Source: SIG452 sp045580405
GTDB lineage: Bacteria > Bacillota > Clostridia > UMGS1840
DNA length: 11,839 nt
NCBI GenBank assembly: GCA_045580405.1
Contig: JAZNNT010000041.1
Span: 1 to 11,839 of the forward strand
Direction: 5' to 3'
The notes below the pieces were generated by a model. The model did no database searches, was not told the origin of the DNA, and saw nothing but the letters and a program-made list of their open reading frames with translations. The first letter of the stretch is position 1. Each line of letters starts with the position of its first letter. Position numbers and translations under genes: made by a program. Positions 1 to 8,200 of the stretch are shown one piece after another.

Positions 1-11
1 GGTGAAACTCT

Positions 12-149
12 ATGAAATACCGTTTTTTGCCGATGAAAAACAGGTGTAAAAATCAGCAGGATCCTTTGAAAAAAAGATTCACTGCTAAAGAAACACGTAA
101 AAAAAGCCAGAATACAAGCAATTTCAGACGTATCGTAACCCGAAATTGA
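12..149 (+). CDS. Doubtful 45-aa basic ORF
   Basis: An ATG at 12 opens 45 codons and ends in TGA at 147-149. A possible ribosome binding site, GGTGA, lies at 1-5, six bases before the ATG. The product is very basic (many Lys and Arg), has one Cys and no membrane segment, and I do not recognise it. Another frame (codons from 2, TAA at 47-49) would read VKLYEIPFFADEKQV and could be the last residues of a gene that starts before the window. The two readings overlap, and I cannot decide between them. The RNA-like, Lys-rich composition could simply reflect A-rich non-coding DNA. Confidence 0.28.
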   Translation: MKYRFLPMKNRCKNQQDPLKKRFTAKETRKKSQNTSNFRRIVTRN

Positions 150-177
150 GACAAAGAGTGCAGTCAACGTGTCTCAA
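146..177. repeat. 8-bp inverted repeat upstream of the first large gene
   Basis: TTGAGACA at 146-153 and TGTCTCAA at 170-177 are perfect inverted copies separated by 16 bases. They lie 29 bases before the start codon at 207. No T-run follows, so this is not a convincing terminator. It could be an operator or a leader hairpin. TTGACA at 186-191 looks like a -35 box, but it has no -10 partner before the gene. Confidence 0.3.
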
Positions 178-206
178 AATGTTATTTGACAAGAAGGTGA
201 TAGCCA

Positions 207-1334
207 ATGATACACATGCACCCGGGCAGTCCGGCCGGCAGTCTGGCTGCCATTCTTTCAACGGTAGGTGAGTACCCCTATTCTTCTTTATACCTACTCG
301 GAAATGAACGATATTTTCGAAAGATGATCCACAAACTTATGGAGCAACACGTTTTTCGTTCCCGGTCTGGTGAGAAGTATTATTGTAAGCTTCTGAATCT
401 ATCCGGCAAAGGAGCTTCAAAAAATATTCGTCTGTATAAAGATGCTCTTCCTATACTGGATTGGGTTTCTCCGGATGCACAAGATTATTACTTAAAGAAT
501 TTCAGAAATCACCACTTTCCGGGTGACAAAAATCATATCGAGCGTAACCACAGAATTGCTGAGGCAGTGGCAATGTGTATGTGGGCCGGAATAGAATACC
601 GACCGTATCATTTACCGAAACTTCAGAATCAATCCCGACTTCAGATTATTCCAGATGAGCCTGTGTTTTATCTTTCAAGATCCTTAAAATCTATTGGGGA
701 AAATGAGCAGAATAAAACAATGTTCACCAGATTGGTTGGAGCAATTTATTCTCACGGAAAATGTTTTGCTGTATATAATACCCGTAACGCTTTGATGAAG
801 TGGAGCGGCAGGGGAGAGTTCAAAGCTCTCCAGAGTTTAATCAATATCACCAGACTCAATTCCAATATTCCCAGTGTAGACTCAGCAATCTTATTTGGTC
901 AGTCGGATATTATATCAGATACACTGAAATTCCAGGAAGAAAATAATCGGATGGAATTTCGGTTTGACGGAATTTACCGACATATTCATTTTGTGCCTCT
1001 ATCTGAAAAAGGGAACAGATTGTTAAAAATGTTATGCCTTCCTGATGTCCATCAAAACGTACTGAATATACTGTTCCAGTCTGACAGCTTATCCAATGGA
1101 CTCGGTTTGTTTGAGTATGATGCATATGTCAATCAAAAATATATTTTATCGCATCTGGATGGTGACATCGCTCGGTTAATTCGCCTAAAAGAAGCATTGC
1201 AATTGAATCGGTATGACAGCGAAGTGATTTGTTTTGATTTCCAGGTGGATTATATAAAAAAATATCTTGAAGGGCTCGCGAACATCAAGGTCATTGAAAT
1301 GGGTCTGGTAGAACATGCACTGGGATTGCGATAA
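207..1334 (+). CDS. Conserved-looking ICE protein of unknown function, coupled to VirD4
   Basis: The start is supported by AAGGTGA at 194-200, six bases before the ATG. The 375-residue product is soluble, with no signal peptide and no clear membrane span. Residues about 8-65 look like a helical, winged-helix-type segment (helices rich in Leu, then a basic turn RSRSGEKYY). The middle (about 172-212) has a distinctive stretch around FTRLVGAIYSHGKCFAVYN and LMKWSGRGEFKAL, and near residue 315 there is a SHLDGDIARLIR segment. These remind me of unannotated proteins next to coupling proteins in clostridial ICEs. A distant link to the replication-relaxation family (winged helix plus nuclease-like domain) is possible, but I see no catalytic motif that proves it. 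Its stop codon overlaps the ribosome binding site of the coupling-protein gene, so the two are almost certainly co-expressed. A role in DNA processing or in feeding DNA to the coupling protein is inference from position. Confidence 0.85.
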   Translation: MIHMHPGSPAGSLAAILSTVGEYPYSSLYLLGNERYFRKMIHKLMEQHVFRSRSGEKYYCKLLNLSGKGASKNIRLYKDALPILDWVSPDAQDYYLKNFRNHHFPGDKNHIERNHRIAEAVAMCMWAGIEYRPYHLPKLQNQSRLQIIPDEPVFYLSRSLKSIGENEQNKTMFTRLVGAIYSHGKCFAVYNTRNALMKWSGRGEFKALQSLINITRLNSNIPSVDSAILFGQSDIISDTLKFQEENNRMEFRFDGIYRHIHFVPLSEKGNRLLKMLCLPDVHQNVLNILFQSDSLSNGLGLFEYDAYVNQKYILSHLDGDIARLIRLKEALQLNRYDSEVICFDFQVDYIKKYLEGLANIKVIEMGLVEHALGLR

Positions 1335-1349
1335 GGAGGAGAATTCCTT
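1333..1349 (+). promoter_or_regulatory. Ribosome binding site inside a small hairpin, before virD4-like gene
   Basis: AAGGAGGA (1333-1340) is a strong Shine-Dalgarno sequence that overlaps the previous stop codon. AAGGA (1333-1337) can pair with TCCTT (1345-1349), just before the ATG at 1350, leaving a 7-base loop. Ribosomes finishing the upstream gene would melt the hairpin, which would give translational coupling. The stem has only five pairs, so the effect may be slight. Confidence 0.35.
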
Positions 1350-3203
1350 ATGGACCGTAGAAAAAAATTAATAGTAACCTTCGTTATCGTCATACCGGGA
1401 TTGTTTGCACTTTTATATTTATCCGGACTACTGGGTCAGCTATTATTAAATTATAATCTTTGGATGAAATCCGGTGGCGTATCAGGAGAAACTACGATGC
1501 CTCCTGCGGACTGGAATTTTATGAAATGTATACAGCAGGCATTTTCTCCGGATGGGGTTCGGGCAATGCTACTGATTCTGATGATGGGTGGAGGAATCTT
1601 TTTATATATCAAATTGCATGATAAGTTTGACGGAAAAGAATATGACCCCCGTGGCTTTCGTAAAAGTAAGACCGGTGCTTATGGCACAGCCTCCTTTATG
1701 ACTGAAAAAGAAATGAAAGAAGTTCTGGAGATTTCATCCGCCCAAAAAGCCGAAGGGATTATATTAGGCGAGTACAATGGAAATGTCATCTGCTTACCCA
1801 AGGATACCAGACTCAATCGGCATATAGCAGTTTTTGGTGCCTCAGGGACCATGAAATCCCGTGCAATTATTCGAAATGCACTATTTCAGGCAATCAAGCG
1901 AAATGAGTCTGTGGTAATTACAGATCCGAAAGGAGAACTCTATTCAGATACATCGGAATTATTTCGGCAAAACGGGTATGAGGTAAAGGTATTTAATCTC
2001 GTGCATCCGGAACACAGCGATTCATGGAACTGTATGTCTGACTTGCAGGGCGATACCTTGTTAGCGCAGGATTTAACCAATGTTATTATCGGCAATACCA
2101 GCAGCGGAAAAGGAGATCATTTTTGGGATAACGGTGAAGCAAATCTTCTGAAAGCTCTCGTTTTATATGTGGAGTTTGATAGTACTCGTTCCAAAGAGAT
2201 GAAAAATTTACCTGCAGTCTATCGGCTTCTGACACAGTACAGTGAACGACAGCTGACACAAATGTTTGAAAAACTTCCATTGGACCATCCTGCACGGGCA
2301 CCTTATAATTTATTTGCTCAGGCAAGCGACACAGTACGGTCCGGTATTATCATCGGATTGGGTACACGGTTGCAAGTGCTGCAGAATCAAGCGGTATCTA
2401 AGATTACAAGTCGGTCTGACATTGATTTGACTTTGCCGGGCAGGCACAAGTGTGCGTATTTTATTATCGTAAGTGACCAGAATACTACAATGGCATTTTT
2501 ATCATCTCTGTTCTTTTCCTTCCTTTTTACCAAACTGACTCGGTATGCGGATTCACTTCCTGATCAGCGCTGCGAAGTGCCCGTTAATATGATCCTTGAT
2601 GAGTTCAATAACATTGGAAAAATCGGTAGTGCAGCAGATGGCAGCGATTTTGCAAGGACACTAAGCGTGATTCGGTCAAGAGATATCAAGGTTATGATGG
2701 CTGTACAGAGTCTGGGACAGCTTCAGAACAGATATCCCAATAATCTGTGGCTTGAAATATTAGGCAATGCGGATTTACAACTGATGCTCGGCTGTTCGGA
2801 TAGCGAAACCGCAAGCTTTTATTCTGAACGGGCAGGGGATATGAGCATCCAGATTGACACGACTATGACCGTGCGGCAAACAATGGCTGTTGCTCAGGTG
2901 ATTCCTCAATACCGTCATACCGAGGGACAAGGCAGACGTAAGCTATTGACACCCGACGAGGTTTTGCGTTTACCAAATGAGGAACTGCTTTGTGTCATAA
3001 GAGGACAGAATGTTCTAAAACTCAACAAATTTGATTTTACTAAACATCCCATGAGCAAAAAAATTAAGCGTGTTTCTGTTATGGATTATTATCCGTCGGA
3101 ATATCAGACTGATTTTGATAAGCCAACTGAGAGGACTTTCCCAGGGAAAGAAAATTCAGATTCTAAATTATACAGCTCTGCTGTTCCACCAAGTGAATTT
3201 TGA
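1350..3203 (+). CDS. VirD4/TraG-type conjugative coupling ATPase
   Basis: This is a type IV coupling protein: a membrane-anchored hexameric ATPase that brings the relaxase-bound DNA strand to the mating channel. The 617 residues fit the usual length of Firmicute VirD4-like proteins. Two hydrophobic spans near the N-terminus (about 7-31 and 69-88) anchor it, and the rest is cytoplasmic. The Walker A region is GASGTMKSR at about 163-171; Walker B is ILDEF with D417 and E418, followed by NNIGKIG. Further T4CP signatures are VITDPKGELY, RSRDIKVMMAVQSLGQL and NADLQLMLGCSDSETASFYS. The position just before the Walker A lysine is Met instead of the usual Gly. Start: AAGGAGGA ends nine bases before the ATG. 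It follows the 375-aa gene by 15 bases and is followed by a terminator-like hairpin. The family call is firm; the exact subfamily (it resembles the clostridial CD1115-like group) is my recollection only. Confidence 0.95.
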   Translation: MDRRKKLIVTFVIVIPGLFALLYLSGLLGQLLLNYNLWMKSGGVSGETTMPPADWNFMKCIQQAFSPDGVRAMLLILMMGGGIFLYIKLHDKFDGKEYDPRGFRKSKTGAYGTASFMTEKEMKEVLEISSAQKAEGIILGEYNGNVICLPKDTRLNRHIAVFGASGTMKSRAIIRNALFQAIKRNESVVITDPKGELYSDTSELFRQNGYEVKVFNLVHPEHSDSWNCMSDLQGDTLLAQDLTNVIIGNTSSGKGDHFWDNGEANLLKALVLYVEFDSTRSKEMKNLPAVYRLLTQYSERQLTQMFEKLPLDHPARAPYNLFAQASDTVRSGIIIGLGTRLQVLQNQAVSKITSRSDIDLTLPGRHKCAYFIIVSDQNTTMAFLSSLFFSFLFTKLTRYADSLPDQRCEVPVNMILDEFNNIGKIGSAADGSDFARTLSVIRSRDIKVMMAVQSLGQLQNRYPNNLWLEILGNADLQLMLGCSDSETASFYSERAGDMSIQIDTTMTVRQTMAVAQVIPQYRHTEGQGRRKLLTPDEVLRLPNEELLCVIRGQNVLKLNKFDFTKHPMSKKIKRVSVMDYYPSEYQTDFDKPTERTFPGKENSDSKLYSSAVPPSEF

Positions 3204-3265
3204 TTTCTCGATGAGAAGAATTTAAAACATGATAAAATCTAAATAATACTACTAATATGCCAAAG

Positions 3266-3303
3266 AAGCAGCTCAGAACAAAAGTTACTGGGGTGCTTTT
3301 TTT
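3266..3303 (+). terminator. Rho-independent terminator or attenuator after the coupling protein
   Basis: AAGCAGCTCAG (3266-3276) pairs with CTGGGGTGCTT (3288-3298) through 10 of 11 positions, with one G-G mismatch and one G-U pair. The loop is 11 bases, and the stem runs into seven T (3297-3303). The next gene starts only 35 bases later. I find no convincing promoter in 3204-3337, so it may act as a partial terminator that lowers expression of the downstream genes relative to the coupling protein. A small palindrome (TTCTC-GAT-GAGAA, 3205-3217) lies in the same gap. Confidence 0.6.
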
Positions 3304-3337
3304 ATACTCAAATTTTATTTGATAGGAGGTAAAAACT

Positions 3338-4609
3338 ATGCCAAGTAAAAAAACAACGGCTATTTCTGAAGAAATAACCACTCCTCAGACCGAGGCAGAA
3401 ACCATTCCGGAAAATTTGGAGGAAAAGTTTAATTTAAACTCTAATTCCAACCAAGTTGAGACTGAAATTCCCCAGACTGATTCTGATGGAGCTTCAGAAA
3501 TCACACCCGGTTTCGAAGACGCCGTGAATCCCGATCAAAACGATGTCTCTTCTCAGATTGAGGTGGAGAAACCAAAACGGACCAGGCGAAGAGCTATAAA
3601 ATCAAATAGCTCAGAAAGTGAGTCTGATGCACAGTCAGATTTGGATAAGAATCAGAGCCCGGACGTTAATGATGCATCCGAAAAGCCAAAACTCAAAATC
3701 AGTCTCCCAAAACGAGGCAATGTGATGGCGATTGACGACGAGCTGGGAGTCGTCACCGAAGCTGATAAAGCGAAGAATGACCTTTTGGACTTACTGGAAT
3801 CTTACCGTGGGAAAAAGCATCTTTCGGGGAAAATCCAGGGTATCGAAAATTCATCCGGCGATCCATCCAAATCCCTCGCAGTCCTTGCTTACGGAGAGTT
3901 TAAGGTTATCATTCCGTTATACGAAGCAGTGGAACCGCCCGATGATTTGAAAGGTCAATCCTTGGATTCAGCCTTGAATTATATGTTGAACAAACGACTC
4001 GGAGCGGAAATTGACTATGTGGTAAAAGGTATTGATGCCAAAGAGAAAATTGTAGTCGGTAGCCGATTGGAAGCAATGCGGAATAAACGAAAAAATTATT
4101 ACTTTGGCACAGACCGGGACGGAAATTACATTCTATATTCTGATGTGTGTGCAGAAGCCAGAGTCGTATCTGTGGTTCGTTCCGGAATCTTTGTGGATCT
4201 ATTTGGTCTTGAAGTATTTATTCCGTTAAGTGAATTAAGTTACCAGCGTATGATGGATGCTGAAAGCTATTTTGCACCCGGTCAAAGAACGTTGGTCAAA
4301 ATTCTTGAAGTGGACAGATCCGACCGCAATAAACTCCGTGTGAGAGCATCTGTGAAACAAGCAGGTGAAAACCCTTATGAAAAGGCGTTGCGCAAGTACA
4401 CTGTCGGGAACAGATATGTAGGCACTGTCAGTCTGGTGGATGTCAACGGCGTGTTTGTTTCCTTAGATGGGGGGATCGATTGCCTTTGCAATTATCCAAA
4501 GCGTGGTCGTCCACCAAAAGGAGCCCGTGTCACCATCAGGGTATTAGGTATTAACCATACCACCAATCGTATGTGGGGAGCCATTACTCATGTTGCTTCA
4601 GCAAGATAA
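3338..4609 (+). CDS. Multi-S1-domain RNA-binding protein with acidic tail
   Basis: AGGAGGT at 3324-3330 sets the ATG at 3338. The 423-residue protein has two parts. Residues 1 to about 120 are low-complexity and probably disordered, rich in Glu, Asp, Ser, Thr and Gln, with a basic patch KPKRTRRRAIK near 83-93. The rest is beta-rich. Residues about 268-340 are a clear S1 (OB-fold) unit with ARVVSVVRSGIFVDLFGLEV and IPLSELS, ending in a KILEVDR strand. Residues about 356-420 are a second unit, with YVGTVSLVDVNGVFVSLDGG and a VRVLGIN-like last strand. A weaker, S1-like unit spans about 155-245 (FKVIIPLYEAVEP). S1 folds bind single-stranded RNA or DNA. S1-containing proteins are found in clostridial ICEs, but their role is not established to my knowledge. 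Binding transfer-region transcripts, or single-stranded DNA near the coupling protein, is inference. No catalytic domain is present. Confidence 0.85.
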   Translation: MPSKKTTAISEEITTPQTEAETIPENLEEKFNLNSNSNQVETEIPQTDSDGASEITPGFEDAVNPDQNDVSSQIEVEKPKRTRRRAIKSNSSESESDAQSDLDKNQSPDVNDASEKPKLKISLPKRGNVMAIDDELGVVTEADKAKNDLLDLLESYRGKKHLSGKIQGIENSSGDPSKSLAVLAYGEFKVIIPLYEAVEPPDDLKGQSLDSALNYMLNKRLGAEIDYVVKGIDAKEKIVVGSRLEAMRNKRKNYYFGTDRDGNYILYSDVCAEARVVSVVRSGIFVDLFGLEVFIPLSELSYQRMMDAESYFAPGQRTLVKILEVDRSDRNKLRVRASVKQAGENPYEKALRKYTVGNRYVGTVSLVDVNGVFVSLDGGIDCLCNYPKRGRPPKGARVTIRVLGINHTTNRMWGAITHVASAR

Positions 4610-4648
4610 CTGAATATCTGAAAATTATATAGAAGGGAGGTGAGTGCG

Positions 4649-5062
4649 ATGCCCGGCTTTGAACTTAGTAAAATTGAAATAAAACGACGCAAAGACCTAT
4701 CTGATCATACCAGGAAAATGATTCTCTCCAGACTGGAAATTGCGGAGCAGGATGAAACTTCTGTTATGACGGAATACGGTGATTATTACTTGCAGATATC
4801 GTTCTCAAATTTACATCCGCTGATGGTATTCTGCCTGGCTCGTAATCTGGAGTATGCAGATGATAAGAAGCAGCTGGAGGTAATCAATGAACTGAACCTG
4901 AAAAGTATTCTTGGCAGTCATTCAATCAATAAGGAAGTAGGCTGCTATTCTTACCGTGCTACTCATTGGCTGGATACCCAACTGGAACCGGAAAGGTTTC
5001 AGGAGATTCTGGACCGTTGTGTTTTAGAAGCTGAAAAAGGTTATCACAGTCTGGTAATTTAA
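4649..5062 (+). CDS. YbjN-like small cytoplasmic protein
   Basis: The product is 137 residues with no signal peptide or membrane span. I chose the ATG at 4649 because GGGAGGTG (4635-4642) is a strong ribosome binding site at the right distance; an in-frame GTG at 4640 lies inside that site and is less likely. The pattern is alternating helices and strands: a helical N-terminus, a strand pair with YYLQISFSNLHPLMVFCLA, then EVINELNLKSILGSHS, a strand GCYSYRATHWLD, and a closing helix RFQEILDRCVLEAEKGYHSL. This order resembles the YbjN / type III chaperone-like fold, in which an N-x-x-N helix precedes two strands and a long helix. The resemblance is moderate and the function is unknown. It might act as a chaperone for a neighbour's product. 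It lies 39 bases after the S1 gene and 25 before the mini-protein gene, so it is part of the same operon. Confidence 0.8.
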   Translation: MPGFELSKIEIKRRKDLSDHTRKMILSRLEIAEQDETSVMTEYGDYYLQISFSNLHPLMVFCLARNLEYADDKKQLEVINELNLKSILGSHSINKEVGCYSYRATHWLDTQLEPERFQEILDRCVLEAEKGYHSLVI

Positions 5063-5087
5063 TCAAAGAAAATCAAGGAGATATCCT

Positions 5088-5267
5088 ATGAAAACAGAAA
5101 ATTTACAGCAGTTATGTTCAACCTGTGATACCGGACACGAAATCCTGAAACTGGATCCTTCGGAGCCTCTTTGTCCGCATCTGTATCTTCATGATGGTTG
5201 TTCCTGCCGTATGTATGTTCCTATGAAAACAAACGTATCTTCTGAAATTCCCAAGGAGGAAAAGTAA
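5088..5267 (+). CDS. 59-aa Cys/His-rich mini-protein
   Basis: ATG at 5088 is preceded by AAGGAG (5075-5080), an excellent ribosome binding site at seven bases, and the frame ends in TAA at 5265-5267. The product has C10, C13, H17, C29, H31, H35, C38 and C40, arranged as CSTC...CPH...H..CSC. This looks like a compact zinc-binding fold, although I recognise no named family. It is cytoplasmic, with no signal or membrane segment and a Lys/Glu-rich tail. Its last codons contain the AAGGAGG (5253-5259) that serves the big surface-protein gene three bases downstream, so the two are translationally linked. The strong ribosome binding site, tight packing and patterned Cys residues argue for a real gene. 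Confidence 0.75.
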   Translation: MKTENLQQLCSTCDTGHEILKLDPSEPLCPHLYLHDGCSCRMYVPMKTNVSSEIPKEEK

Positions 5268-5270
5268 CAA

Positions 5271-8200
5271 ATGAAAAAAGTAACAAAGGTAACAAAAAAA
5301 ACAATGAAAACGATTCTGTCAATGTTTCTAACATTGACAATGCTTTTTAGCACATTCCCGCTGCAAATCTTTGCAGCACAGTCCAACGAATATATTGACC
5401 CGGCGGATTCATGGCTTTCGTCCAATAACAGAACCAATGAGCTGGATGTGAATGCGACAACTACCTACGAAACGCAGTTTTGCGATATGTGTGGTAAGGA
5501 TACGATGGTGGTGACATATCGTGTTCCTGAATACACCAAGTCAGGTGAAACAGCATTGAATCGTGGAGTGAAATACTCAGATGGAACCTGTAAAGACGGG
5601 ATTTCCAAAGGTAATTTGGATGACGGTACCCCGGGTGTTGATGCATACTATACGGGATACCATTGGACAAAGTCAGTCTGTCAGAATTGTGGGACTATTA
5701 ACACAATGAATGACCCCAATGCCTATGATTATAACAAGAATGTATATGGCTTATATTCCTGTGATGTGGGTTTCTTTATGGATTTTGATAGCAGTACCTA
5801 TGAACCTTTCGATGAAGAGGACCATCTGACCACCTTAAAAAAAGGACAGTATTGTAAATTCTGCAAAGGTACTTATGCGAGAGCTTCCAAAAAATATGAA
5901 AGCCATCATTTTGAGCAGACCGTTGACGGGCAGATTGGAAACAACCGATTTTATGTAGCACAAACCTGCGATATTTGCGATTATAAAACATCCGAATATA
6001 TTGCGGCAAAGACGGTTGTTGCTTCCTATTACGGTATGGAAGATGGCGAAGCACATACTTTGACAGTTAGTGATCTTTCTGATCAAGGGGTGAGAACTTC
6101 AATCCGGTATGGAACGTCTGCAGAAAACTGTAATCAGACCACTGCTCCCAGTTATGTACAGCCGGGATATCATACTGTATATTATCAGATTGAGTATGGC
6201 TATTCAGGCGAAACAATGACAGAAAATGGAGTTTCCTATGTATGGATTCTGGAGGAAGAAGATGATAATCCCGTGATTGTTTTCCCTCAGGCTCATGAAC
6301 ATGAATTCCATTATATGGAAACGGTAAAACCCAGTTGTGAAGAATTCGGTTACGAACGGTTCCAGTGCAATGGATGTGGAGAACTTGATAAACGAAACTA
6401 CGTCCCTGCAAAAGGACATCACTATGAGGATATTGTCATTCGTGAATCAACTTGTCAGAAAGGCGGATTGGTTTTATCTATCTGTTCTGATTGTGGTAAG
6501 TTTTACCAGACAACTACTGTAACAGGTCCTCATACTTACCAGTCCCAGCATTATAATCCTACTTGTAAGAGTGTCGGTTATACCGAATATACTTGTGAAG
6601 TATGTGGTGACAGTTATGTAAATAACATTGAACCTTTAATTTCACACGCTTATGAACGGGTGACCAAAGAACCTACTTGCTTAGATAAAGGGTATACAAC
6701 ATCTACTTGTACTATGTGCGGATACAACTATGTGGATGATTATACCGAGCCGTTAGGACATTCCTGGGATGAGGGGCATACTGTAACCAATTCTACCTGT
6801 GATGCGGAGGGCATTGTAGAACATTCCTGCCTAAATGACGGTTGCGATGAAAAAATGCTGATTGCAACTTCAGCTACCGGGCATACAGAAGGACCAGATG
6901 CGACTTGTACTAAACCTCAGCTCTGTGAAGCTTGCGGTACGGTTCTTCAGGTTCCTAATGGACACTCTTACAGTGAAGAAATTGTAGAGCCTACCTGTAC
7001 CACGATGGGATACAGCATCTATACCTGCGAATGTGGTGACAGTTATATGGGCAATTATACCGATGTTATCGGACACGATTACGATGCCTATGTAACACCC
7101 GCAACCTGCTATGACATTGGATATACTACCTATGTTTGTCATTGCGGCGCTATTTATCGAGTATATGACAGTCCGGCTTTGGGACATCTGGAATCCAACT
7201 GGATTGTGGATGTTGTTGCAACAATCGGTCAGGATGGTTTAAAACATAAAGAATGTTACCGTTGCGGACTGATTTTCCAATATGCTACCATTCCGCAGTT
7301 AAATCGTGAAGAATATACCAATGAAGATGGTTATGCCCGCACAGGAATTTTCACAGTTCGGGTGACGGATTCTCAGCATAATCCCATTCCCAACAGTTTG
7401 GTAACGATTGATAATAACGGTCGCTTTACTGTGAGACTCCCGGAAGGCAGATATTTAGATTACAGCGATCCGACACTTGTCTCTGTTACCTTTACAGACA
7501 GTAAACGTCCGGGCGATTATATGCTGGTATATATCTACGATTGTATCAACAATTACACCACCGGCAGTACAGGATATTCCGGTACATATTCAGCACCCGA
7601 AAATCTGTCCAATACCGAAGATGATAACGGAACTATCGGTAAGGATAAGGATGGCGAAAAGGTTACTTATGTAGTCCGTGTTTATGATGAAAACCATGTT
7701 ATCATTCCCAACTGTACGGTGTATGCAGGTACCAGCAATGATGTTGCGGTAGTTGTGATTAGTGTGAATCCTTCTGCGAATACTCCCGTGATTGTGACTG
7801 TCCACGATCAGTATGGCAATCCTCATAAAAATATTTCTGTGATTGCCACCGGTATTGAGGATTACATGGAAAAGGGAAGAACTGACAGCTACGGCGTAGC
7901 GGTTCTTCCTGCAAGGAACCATGGTTACACCAATTCAGAGGGGCATATTACAGTTGATGATTTGACTGTACTTGTCAGTGATGAAATGGGTATGGTAGAA
8001 AATGCTTATGTAGAACATAAGAAAGATGATACCATTTCTGTTGCACTCCCCGAAGGGAAACAAATCAGTTATGACAACAGAACTACGGTGCAGGTTATTG
8101 ATTTTGAGGGCAATCCTTTCGCAGGAAAAAGCATCACTGTCATTGATTTAGCAGAGCATTCTGATACTCAGGTAACGGATGAATCTGGGAAAATTGTTGT

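Noticed and set aside
186..191. TTGACA as promoter -35 for the first large gene
   Set aside because: Only 15 bases remain before the start codon, so there is no room for a -10 box and transcription start before the gene.
4640..4648. GTG start at 4640 for the YbjN-like protein
   Set aside because: The GTG is part of the Shine-Dalgarno sequence itself; the ATG at 4649 is properly spaced from it.
6295..7299. CRISPR-like or recent tandem DNA repeat
   Set aside because: The repetition is at protein level only. DNA identity between units is low, spacing is irregular and the region is a single open frame.
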